NCBI GenBank assembly: GCA_028680875.1
Contig: JAQUJQ010000078.1
Coordinates: 1-7,039, forward strand
Direction: 5' to 3'
Source of the DNA: Eubacteriales bacterium
GTDB lineage: Bacteria > Bacillota > Clostridia > Peptostreptococcales > Anaerovoracaceae
DNA: 7,039 nt
A program made the translations under genes and the position numbers. Shown in pieces: positions 1 through 6,047 of the stretch (positions within the stretch are counted from its first letter, which is position 1; every line of letters starts with the position of its first letter). The notes under the pieces were generated by a model. That model ran no database searches, was not told the DNA's origin, and saw only the letters and a program-made list of their open reading frames with translations.

Positions 1-3
1 AAC

Positions 4-30
4 ATAAAGACGGGGATTCCCCGTCTTTAT
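4..30 (+). terminator. Terminator-like hairpin upstream of pnp
   Basis: Bases 4-15 pair perfectly with 19-30 around a three-base loop (16-18). The core is GACGGGG/CCCCGTC, flanked by A-rich and T-rich sides, so CTTTATT follows the core on the + strand. The near-symmetry means it could work in either direction. It probably ends the gene before this window; rpsO commonly precedes pnp, but none of it is visible. The U tract is short and interrupted, so partial read-through into pnp is plausible. Confidence 0.65.
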
Positions 31-57
31 TCAACAAATTAACACTCATTCAAGTAC

Positions 58-116
58 GGGTCCGGCTTGAGAATTTAGCTTACTCATAGGAGTAGGTTAA
101 CTTGTCAAGCTGACCC
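58..116 (+). promoter_or_regulatory. Long imperfect hairpin in the pnp 5' leader
   Basis: GGGTC (58-62) pairs with GACCC (112-116). After a small internal loop (63-64 against 111), bases 65-70 pair with 105-110, 72-73 with 102-103, and 75-85 with 90-100, closing on the tetraloop ATAG (86-89). Only two mismatches (71/104 and 74/101) and two G-U pairs interrupt the inner stem. It is followed by 17 bases and then the pnp Shine-Dalgarno sequence, which stays outside the fold. In Escherichia coli the pnp leader has a long duplex cut by RNase III and used in PNPase autoregulation. A similar role here is inferred from position and shape only. Confidence 0.7.
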
Positions 117-150
117 AATTACAGAAAAATTTTGGGAGGTAAAATAACAG

Positions 151-2235
151 ATGAAATTTACAGATTACAAAACCTATAGAACTGCCGTTGGTGGCAGACT
201 TCTTCAGGTAGAAGTAGGAAAACTTGCTCAATTGGCTGGTGGTGCTGTTACTATGCGTTATGGAGACACGGTGGTTAATGTGACTGCAACCGCTTCAGCG
301 GAACCTCGTGCAGATATTGATTTTCTCCCTCTGTCATGTGATTTTGAAGAAAAAATGTATGCTGCAGGAAAGATCCCGGGTGGATTTATCAAACGGGAAG
401 GCAGACCATCAGAAAAGGCGATTTTGAGTGCGCGTTTAATGGACAGACCTTTACGGCCTTTATTTCCAAAAGGGTATTACAACGATGTACAAATCATTGC
501 AACTGTTCTTTGCGTGGATCCGGATTGTACCCCTGATATCGTGGCTATGATCGGATCCTCTATAGCTTTATCCATTTCTGATATACCTTTTGAAGGACCA
601 ACCGCTGCTGTCCTTGTAGGCCGGGTTGATGGCAGGTTTATCGTTAATCCCACATTGGCAGAAAGAGAAATCAGTGATATTCATCTGGTGGTTTCAGGAA
701 CTAAGGATGCAATTATGATGGTTGAAGCAGGGGCCAATGAAGTTTCGGAAGAAGATATACTGGAGGCCATTTTATTTGCTCATGAGGAGATTAAGAGACT
801 AATTGAATTTATAGAACAAATTATATCGGAAGTGGGTAAGACAAAAAAAGAATTGGATTTATATCAAATTCCTGATGAAATTAAAGAAGCTGTTTTTGAA
901 TTTGCATCATCAAAGATGCGAAATGCAATCCAGACTTTTGACAAGCAGGAACGTCTGGAAAATATGGATGCTGTGGAGAAAGAGACCAGAGAACATTTTC
1001 AGGAAATTTTCCCGGATAAGGAGAAGGATATTGATAGTATTCTCTATGATATAAAAAAAGAACAAGTACGAAGCATGATTTTAGATGAAGGGATTCGTCC
1101 GGATAATAGAAAGAGTGAGGAAATCAGACCTATATGGTGTGAGACAAACTTTCTTCCCAGAACGCACGGCTCCGCCATCTTTACAAGAGGACAAACCCAA
1201 GTGTTATCCGTAGCTACATTAGCGCCTTTGGGAGAAGCACAAACTATAGATGGAATCAGCGAAGAATCAGAAAAAAGATATATGCACCATTACAATTTTC
1301 CACCTTACAGCGTAGGTGAGGCCAGACCGCTAAGGAGCCCGGGCAGACGTGAGATAGGCCATGGGGCTTTGGCTGAACGGGCCTTAACCCCGGTATTACC
1401 CCCACCGGAGGAGTTCCCTTATGCTATCCGTGTAGTATCGGAAGTTCTCTCCTCTAATGGAAGCAGCAGCCAGGCATCTGTCTGTGGAAGCACCCTGGCA
1501 TTAATGGATGCGGGTGTCCCCATTAAAGCTCCGGTAGCCGGCATTGCCATGGGTCTGATTAAATCTGAAGATAAATTGGCTATCTTAAGTGATATTCAAG
1601 GAATGGAAGATTTTCTTGGTGATATGGACTTTAAGGTTGCAGGTACTGCAATTGGTATTACCGCAGTTCAAATGGATATTAAGATCCACGGTCTTTCTCG
1701 TGAAATCCTTCAAGAAGCTTTGAAACAAGCTCGTGAAGGCAGAATGTATATCATGGGTAAGATGATGGAAGAACTTGATAAACCAAGACCGGAATTGTCA
1801 CCTTATGCACCCAGGATTATAACCATGTGTGTTGATCCGGATAAGATAAGACTGGTTATTGGGAAAGGTGGGGCAACAATAAACCGTATCATCGGTGAAA
1901 CAGGTGTTAAAATTGATATTGATGATGATGGTATCGTAAGCATCGCTTCACCTGACATGGAAAGTGCTTTGGCAGCACAAAAAGAGGTGGAACTTCTCAT
2001 TCGTGACGTTGAAGTGGGCGAAGTATATGAAGGCCGTGTCACCAGGCTTATGGCTTTTGGTGCTTTTGTTGAAATACTTCCGGGAAAAGAAGGCTTACTC
2101 CATATTTCGAAAATTGCTAAGGAACGGGTTGAAAAAGTTGAGGATGTTCTTAGTGTTGGAGATGAGATTAAAGTAAAGGTTATAGAGATTGATAATCAAA
2201 ACCGAATTAATCTGTCCAGGAAAGAGCTACTTTAG
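151..2235 (+). CDS. pnp: Polyribonucleotide nucleotidyltransferase (PNPase)
   Basis: This cytoplasmic phosphorolytic 3'-5' exoribonuclease degrades RNA to nucleoside diphosphates and can add 3' tails in reverse. The 694-residue product is full length. Domain order is first RNase PH core (about 10-145), a helical linker region (about 235-320), second RNase PH core (about 325-550), KH domain with VIGKGG at 569-574, and S1 domain from about 623. In the catalytic second core I see PGRREIGHG (397-405), the phosphate-binding serines 438-440, and the metal-site residues Asp487, Asp493 and Lys495 in EDFLGDMDFK. The ATG is preceded by GGGAGGT at 134-140 with ten bases of spacing, supporting this start. 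It follows a long leader hairpin and is the first gene of the cluster. The intact KH and S1 domains are the parts needed for autoregulation in E. coli. The wording resembles clostridial PNPases. Confidence 0.98.
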   Translation: MKFTDYKTYRTAVGGRLLQVEVGKLAQLAGGAVTMRYGDTVVNVTATASAEPRADIDFLPLSCDFEEKMYAAGKIPGGFIKREGRPSEKAILSARLMDRPLRPLFPKGYYNDVQIIATVLCVDPDCTPDIVAMIGSSIALSISDIPFEGPTAAVLVGRVDGRFIVNPTLAEREISDIHLVVSGTKDAIMMVEAGANEVSEEDILEAILFAHEEIKRLIEFIEQIISEVGKTKKELDLYQIPDEIKEAVFEFASSKMRNAIQTFDKQERLENMDAVEKETREHFQEIFPDKEKDIDSILYDIKKEQVRSMILDEGIRPDNRKSEEIRPIWCETNFLPRTHGSAIFTRGQTQVLSVATLAPLGEAQTIDGISEESEKRYMHHYNFPPYSVGEARPLRSPGRREIGHGALAERALTPVLPPPEEFPYAIRVVSEVLSSNGSSSQASVCGSTLALMDAGVPIKAPVAGIAMGLIKSEDKLAILSDIQGMEDFLGDMDFKVAGTAIGITAVQMDIKIHGLSREILQEALKQAREGRMYIMGKMMEELDKPRPELSPYAPRIITMCVDPDKIRLVIGKGGATINRIIGETGVKIDIDDDGIVSIASPDMESALAAQKEVELLIRDVEVGEVYEGRVTRLMAFGAFVEILPGKEGLLHISKIAKERVEKVEDVLSVGDEIKVKVIEIDNQNRINLSRKELL

Positions 2236-2265
2236 GAAAGATTTGTCAATTATACCTCATAAGAG

Positions 2266-2301
2266 AAACACCTTCCACATAGTTTAGGTGAGGAGGTGTT
2301 T
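2266..2301 (+). promoter_or_regulatory. Hairpin burying the ylxY ribosome binding site
   Basis: The Shine-Dalgarno sequence GAGGAGGTG (2290-2298) sits seven bases before the ATG at 2306. Upstream bases 2266-2275 (AAACACCTTC) pair with 2292-2301, and 2276-2278 pair with 2288-2290 after one bulged A (2291), leaving a nine-base loop. The fold therefore covers the whole ribosome binding site. Four T residues follow the stem core (2299-2302), so a weak terminator or attenuator after pnp is an alternative reading. Confidence 0.6.
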
Positions 2302-2305
2302 TACA

Positions 2306-3025
2306 ATGTTGAGAAAGGTGACAATTGGCATTGCCTTAGGGATTGCTCTCCTGTTTATCGGTTTTCAGATGTTTACTTTCTTCAGCACTGTGTTTATAAT
2401 GGAAACCGCTGTATTACCAGGTGAGGAGGATGTGGTTATTCGTAACGGTGATGTCACAGGTAATCAACTGGCTTTTACTTGCAATGTGGATTGGGGGGAG
2501 GATGTGATCCCTACCATGTTGGATATATTTAAGGAAAAAGACATAGAGATCACTTTTTTTGTTACTGGTCAATGGGCAGAAAATCATCCTACTCTTTTAC
2601 GTAAAATGTATGTTGGAGGGCATGAAATCCAGAATCATGGGTATGGACATAAACTAAGCTCAAAATTATCCCAAGAAGAAACAAGAAAAGAAATAACGGA
2701 TACAGAGGATATCATAAACATATTTCTCGGTGTAGAAACTACCGTTTTTGCCCCTCCATCAGGAGATTATAATAAAAATACTGTGGATTTATGTAGAGAA
2801 ATGGGATATACTTTGAGCCTCTGGTCAGTAGATACCATCGATTGGAGAGCAGAATCCACCGCATCGGTTATTATGGAACGGGTTCTAAAAAAACCCTTAG
2901 AGGGAGCGATTGTACTCATGCATCCAAAACCAGAAACAGCCATAGCTTTACCAGGTTTAATCGATGAAATTAGAAAACAGGGGATTGAAATCGTTAAAGT
3001 AGAGGATATAATAAAACCCAAATAA
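2306..3025 (+). CDS. ylxY: YlxY-like NodB-fold polysaccharide deacetylase, sporulation-associated family
   Basis: The product is 239 residues. Residues about 7-30 form one hydrophobic segment, probably an uncleaved membrane anchor placing the domain outside the membrane. The rest is a NodB-homology domain. Metal-site His111 and His115 are present in NHGYGH, and motif 5 His206 lies in LMHPK. The usual TFDD motif reads TCNVDWGED, so the first Asp is Asn60. Motif 3 reads APPSG (149-153), with Ala where an Arg is typical. Carbohydrate deacetylation in cell wall or cortex is the family role, but activity is uncertain with these changes. I chose the ATG at 2306 because GAGGAGGTG lies seven bases before it; an in-frame GTG at 2288 lies within the ribosome binding hairpin. 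Position between pnp and an M16 peptidase matches ylxY of B. subtilis, which supports the name. Confidence 0.85.
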   Translation: MLRKVTIGIALGIALLFIGFQMFTFFSTVFIMETAVLPGEEDVVIRNGDVTGNQLAFTCNVDWGEDVIPTMLDIFKEKDIEITFFVTGQWAENHPTLLRKMYVGGHEIQNHGYGHKLSSKLSQEETRKEITDTEDIINIFLGVETTVFAPPSGDYNKNTVDLCREMGYTLSLWSVDTIDWRAESTASVIMERVLKKPLEGAIVLMHPKPETAIALPGLIDEIRKQGIEIVKVEDIIKPK

Positions 3026-3058
3026 GGGATTGTGTATACAAAGGAGAAAAAATAATCG

Positions 3059-4315
3059 ATGATTATCCAAAAAATGTTAGGCAATGGCATACGTATTGTG
3101 ATGGAAAAAATACCGGCAGTTCAATCTGTTTCCATGGGCATTTGGGTTAAGGCAGGCTCTACTGATGAAAATGAGAACAATGCCGGGATTTCTCATCTCA
3201 TTGAGCATATGCTTTTCAAAGGCACTGAAAAACGGTCTGCGAAGAAGATAGCCGAGGATGTAGACCGAATCGGCGGACATATCAATGCTTTTACCGGTAA
3301 AGAATTAACCTGTTATTATATTAAAACTTTGGATACTAATGTAGAACAGGCATGCGAAATACTAATTGATATGTTTATGGGTTCAACATTTAACCCGGAA
3401 GAATTGGTCAAGGAAAAGGATGTTATTTTAGAAGAAATTAAAATGATTGAAGATTCTCCTGAGGATGATGCCCATGATTTAGTCTCTGAAATCGTGTTTA
3501 AAGGGACCCCTCTTGAGAGTTCCATCATTGGAACACCAAATTCCCTGAAGGCTATTACACGTAAGATGATTATGGAATACATAGGGAAAGAATATACTAC
3601 AGACAGTATTGTGATTTCTGTTGCCGGTAATTTTGATACGGATAACATTTTTGCAATTTTTAATGGTAAACTAACCGGACTGAATTCTTCTAAAGATAAA
3701 AAGAAAAAACCCATACCCATTTATACACCGGACTATAAAGTGAAAGTAAAGGATGTGGAACAATCCCATTTATGTTTGGGGGTTAAAGGTGTTATGCAGG
3801 AAGACGATTCCTATTTTCCAATGGTTATTTTAAATAACATTACTGGGGGAAGCATGAGCTCCAGGCTTTTCCAAAATATAAGAGAGGAGAAAGGCTTAGC
3901 CTATTCGGTATATTCTGTTTCCCAATCCTATGTAGCTGATGGGATTTTTAGCATCTATGCAGGCATTGGTCATAATAAGATAGATAAAACCCTAGTTGCT
4001 ATCGCCAATGAACTTAAATTGTTGGCGAAAGAGGGTATTACCCGGGAGGAATTGCAAACAGCAAAAGAGCAGCTTAAAAGCGGTTATGTGTTCAGCCAGG
4101 AAAATGTGAATAGCAGAATGTTTTCAATTGGAAAAAATACATTACTTCTATCACGTGTATTGACACCTAAAGAAATCATAGAAAAAATAGACAATGTCAC
4201 AATGGAAGATTTGTACCAAATTACTCAACGTATTACTGATATTAAACAGTATTCCGGAGTTTTAATAACCAATCAAGAATATAATTTACACAACAGTATT
4301 AAGAGATTTATATAA
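3059..4315 (+). CDS. mlpA: M16B zinc peptidase, mitochondrial-processing-peptidase-like
   Basis: A 418-residue protein of the usual length for a single-chain bacterial M16B peptidase. The inverted zinc motif HLIEH is at 46-50 (His46, Glu49, His50), and the distal zinc ligand Glu126 is in VILEEIKMIEDSPED, at the spacing expected for the family. The second, non-catalytic half carries the characteristic GGSMSSRLFQ (263-272) and GLAYSVYS around Tyr282, so both halves of the clamshell are present and the enzyme should be active. It has no signal peptide and is probably cytoplasmic. Substrates are not evident from the sequence; the family cuts short or unfolded peptides. The start has AAGGAG at 3041-3046, with a rather long 12-base spacing. 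The stop codon overlaps the dut start by one base. It corresponds by position to B. subtilis mlpA (ymxG). Confidence 0.92.
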   Translation: MIIQKMLGNGIRIVMEKIPAVQSVSMGIWVKAGSTDENENNAGISHLIEHMLFKGTEKRSAKKIAEDVDRIGGHINAFTGKELTCYYIKTLDTNVEQACEILIDMFMGSTFNPEELVKEKDVILEEIKMIEDSPEDDAHDLVSEIVFKGTPLESSIIGTPNSLKAITRKMIMEYIGKEYTTDSIVISVAGNFDTDNIFAIFNGKLTGLNSSKDKKKKPIPIYTPDYKVKVKDVEQSHLCLGVKGVMQEDDSYFPMVILNNITGGSMSSRLFQNIREEKGLAYSVYSVSQSYVADGIFSIYAGIGHNKIDKTLVAIANELKLLAKEGITREELQTAKEQLKSGYVFSQENVNSRMFSIGKNTLLLSRVLTPKEIIEKIDNVTMEDLYQITQRITDIKQYSGVLITNQEYNLHNSIKRFI

Positions 4316-4740
4316 TGAGAATAAAAATCACTTCAAAAAGTGGCATTTTGCCAGCATATGAAACCATAGGATCAGCAGGAATGGATCTTAGAGCCTACCT
4401 GACAGATCCAGTTACCATTCCTCCCGGAGGTCGGCTATTAGTTCCTACGGGCCTTGGAATTCAGTTGCCCTGCGGATTTGAGGCACAGATAAGAGGACGC
4501 AGTGGATTGGCAATAAAGTATGGAATAGGTCTGGTCAACGGAGTTGGAACGATCGACAGCGACTACAGGGGCGAAATAAAAGTGCCCTTGATTAATTGGG
4601 GTGAAAACCCTTACATTATCATGGATGGAGATCGTATTGCTCAGATGGTTGTAGCTCGTTATGAACTGGTGGAATGGGATCGGGTGGATAGTCTGGAGGA
4701 AACTGAAAGAGGAGTCGGCGGCTTCGGACATACAGGGTAA
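4315..4740 (+). CDS. dut: Deoxyuridine 5'-triphosphate nucleotidohydrolase (dUTPase)
   Basis: This enzyme hydrolyses dUTP to dUMP and pyrophosphate, keeping uracil out of DNA and supplying dUMP for thymidylate synthesis. The 141-residue product is full length for the homotrimeric family and carries all five motifs in order: AGMDLRA (21-27), RGRSGLA (60-66), GLVNGVGTIDSDYRGEI with catalytic-site Asp81 and Tyr84, GDRIAQ (105-110), and the C-terminal arm RGVGGFGHTG (132-141) that closes over the nucleotide. Its ATG shares the A at 4315 with the stop codon of the M16 gene (TAATG). The only Shine-Dalgarno-like sequence is a weak AAGAG at 4301-4305, so translation is probably coupled to the preceding gene. 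Nothing suggests phage origin. Confidence 0.97.
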   Translation: MRIKITSKSGILPAYETIGSAGMDLRAYLTDPVTIPPGGRLLVPTGLGIQLPCGFEAQIRGRSGLAIKYGIGLVNGVGTIDSDYRGEIKVPLINWGENPYIIMDGDRIAQMVVARYELVEWDRVDSLEETERGVGGFGHTG

Positions 4741-4765
4741 TAAAAAATCTGCACCATCTACAAAA

Positions 4766-4800
4766 CCTCCTGCATATATTGATAGAAAAGTATGTGGAGG
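4766..4800 (+). promoter_or_regulatory. Hairpin burying the ribosome binding site of the catalase-fold gene
   Basis: CCTCC (4766-4770) pairs with the Shine-Dalgarno core GGAGG (4796-4800). After one bulged T (4771), bases 4772-4777 pair with 4790-4795 (two of these pairs are G-U), leaving a 12-base loop. The ATG at 4809 follows GGAGG by eight bases. The fold would block ribosome entry unless opened. It lacks a U tract, so it does not look like a terminator. Confidence 0.55.
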
Positions 4801-4808
4801 AATGGATT

Positions 4809-6020
4809 ATGCTAACTATTGAGCTTATAGAAACCATTGCCCGACTGAATCGAATGAGAATACCTGAGCCAATGACTCATGCCAAGGGTGCGGGAGCTCA
4901 TGGTGTTTTTATTCCCTACATGTCTATGAAAGAATATACTAAGGCATGTTTTTTACAAGATTCAAATATAGAAACTCCAATCTTTGTACGCTTCTCAAGA
5001 ATGATGGGTAGAGCGGGTTCTGCCGATACCATTCGTGATGTCAGAGGTTTCTTTGTAAAATTTCATACAAGAGAAGGAGATTATGATCTGATAGGAAGCC
5101 ATATTCCTATATTCTATATTCGAGATCCCCAAAAATATCCGAACCTTATTTCTGCTTTAAGTCCCTGTCCCCAAACAAACATACGAGATCCGGAGAGGTT
5201 GTGGAGGTTTGTAGCAGAAAATCCGGAATCTATGCATATGATTACATGGTTATATAGTGACTTGGGGACCATAAAAAGTTATCGTACAATGGAAGGTCAT
5301 AGTGTTCATACCTATGTATGGCAAAATGTGAAGAAGGAGTGTTTCTGGGTTCGTTACCATTGGAAACCTCTTTTAGGGACTAAAGAAATTAGCCGACAGG
5401 AGGCAGAGTTTCTGGCAGGTTTTGACCCTGATGTGGCTTCCAGAGACTTATCTGACTCATTACGTGAAGGGAAAAAAATCTACTATGAACTTTGTGTACA
5501 AATAATCCCTACTATTCAAGAGACGGAAAATGAACTTTCAATACTAGATCCGGTCTGCATTTGGCCGGAGTCCTTAGTCCCGTTGGTTCGGGTGGGTAAA
5601 ATGATTATCTTTCGAGGGGTTAATAATTACCATGAAGAGGTGGAGAAAGCTGCGTTTTCTCCCGGTAATCTAATTCCAGGGATTGCTCTTTCTCCGGAGC
5701 CCTTACTTCTTGCTACGGTTTTTGCCTGTATGGATGGACAAAGATATAGATTAGGAGTGGATGCCTCAAATGTAAATATCGAATCGTCTATAGATGGAAT
5801 CCGTATTTTGGATGCAGTAAGGGAGAAAGGCGAAGTAAATAACAATCAACTGGCATTACGCCTCCAGTCTATGTCTTCCCAGGAAAAGAAATGCCTTATT
5901 GACAATATGGTAGAAGATATGCTCTTCATTGATGAAGGGATACAAAAAACTATTGTAGGGTATTTAAAAGATGTAGATTTAGAAGTTGGTGCTTCCCTTG
6001 AAAAATGGCTAAGTCTATGA
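4809..6020 (+). CDS. Divergent catalase-fold protein with Cys at the heme-ligand position
   Basis: The 403-residue product is clearly homologous to heme catalases along its length: THAKGAGAHG near the start, VRFS at 60-63, GSADT, IRDP, PQTN, and a C-terminal catalase-related helical region from about 347. Compared with remembered human catalase, key sites align at a constant offset of 51. His75 is kept as His24, Arg112 as Arg61, His218 as His167 and Arg365 as Arg314. However, Arg72 is Pro21, Asn148 is Ser97 (next residue His98), Asp348 is Glu297, Arg354 is Thr303, and the heme ligand Tyr358 is Cys307. The N-terminal arm is absent and the wrapping loop after RLG is about 45 residues shorter than normal. 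It has seven cysteines and no signal peptide. Ordinary catalase activity is doubtful; thiolate heme ligation, another heme reaction, or no heme are all possible. The ATG at 4809 follows GGAGG by eight bases. It lies between dut and dgt in the same direction. Confidence 0.92.
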   Translation: MLTIELIETIARLNRMRIPEPMTHAKGAGAHGVFIPYMSMKEYTKACFLQDSNIETPIFVRFSRMMGRAGSADTIRDVRGFFVKFHTREGDYDLIGSHIPIFYIRDPQKYPNLISALSPCPQTNIRDPERLWRFVAENPESMHMITWLYSDLGTIKSYRTMEGHSVHTYVWQNVKKECFWVRYHWKPLLGTKEISRQEAEFLAGFDPDVASRDLSDSLREGKKIYYELCVQIIPTIQETENELSILDPVCIWPESLVPLVRVGKMIIFRGVNNYHEEVEKAAFSPGNLIPGIALSPEPLLLATVFACMDGQRYRLGVDASNVNIESSIDGIRILDAVREKGEVNNNQLALRLQSMSSQEKKCLIDNMVEDMLFIDEGIQKTIVGYLKDVDLEVGASLEKWLSL

Positions 6021-6047
6021 TAATGTTGGAACAAAAAGGAGAAAAAG

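Noticed and set aside
102..130. Sigma-A-like promoter TTGTCA, 17-base spacing, AAAAAT
   Set aside because: The -10 match is poor and transcription would start within the pnp Shine-Dalgarno sequence; the TTGTCA is part of the leader hairpin.
1803..2042. Minus-strand frame inside pnp, and the plus-strand frame at 1964-2176
   Set aside because: Both are shadows of the KH-S1 coding region of pnp, with compositionally odd translations.
2288..2305. GTG start for the deacetylase, giving six extra residues
   Set aside because: The GTG lies within the ribosome binding hairpin and has no upstream Shine-Dalgarno sequence; ATG 2306 has an ideal one.
3017..3040. Small inverted repeats (CCC/GGG at 3017-3028, and TTGT/ACAA around GTAT near 3030-3041) as a terminator or operator
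   Set aside because: Stems of only three to four pairs, partly inside the ylxY coding end, with no U tract.
3316..3720. 134-residue reading frame on the minus strand
   Set aside because: It is antisense to the M16 peptidase gene, which has full motif support; the translation matches no family and has no ribosome binding site that I can see.
4779..4808. TTG start for the catalase-fold gene, giving ten extra residues
   Set aside because: It lies in the hairpin loop region with no ribosome binding site, and the extra residues show no catalase similarity; ATG 4809 follows GGAGG by eight bases.
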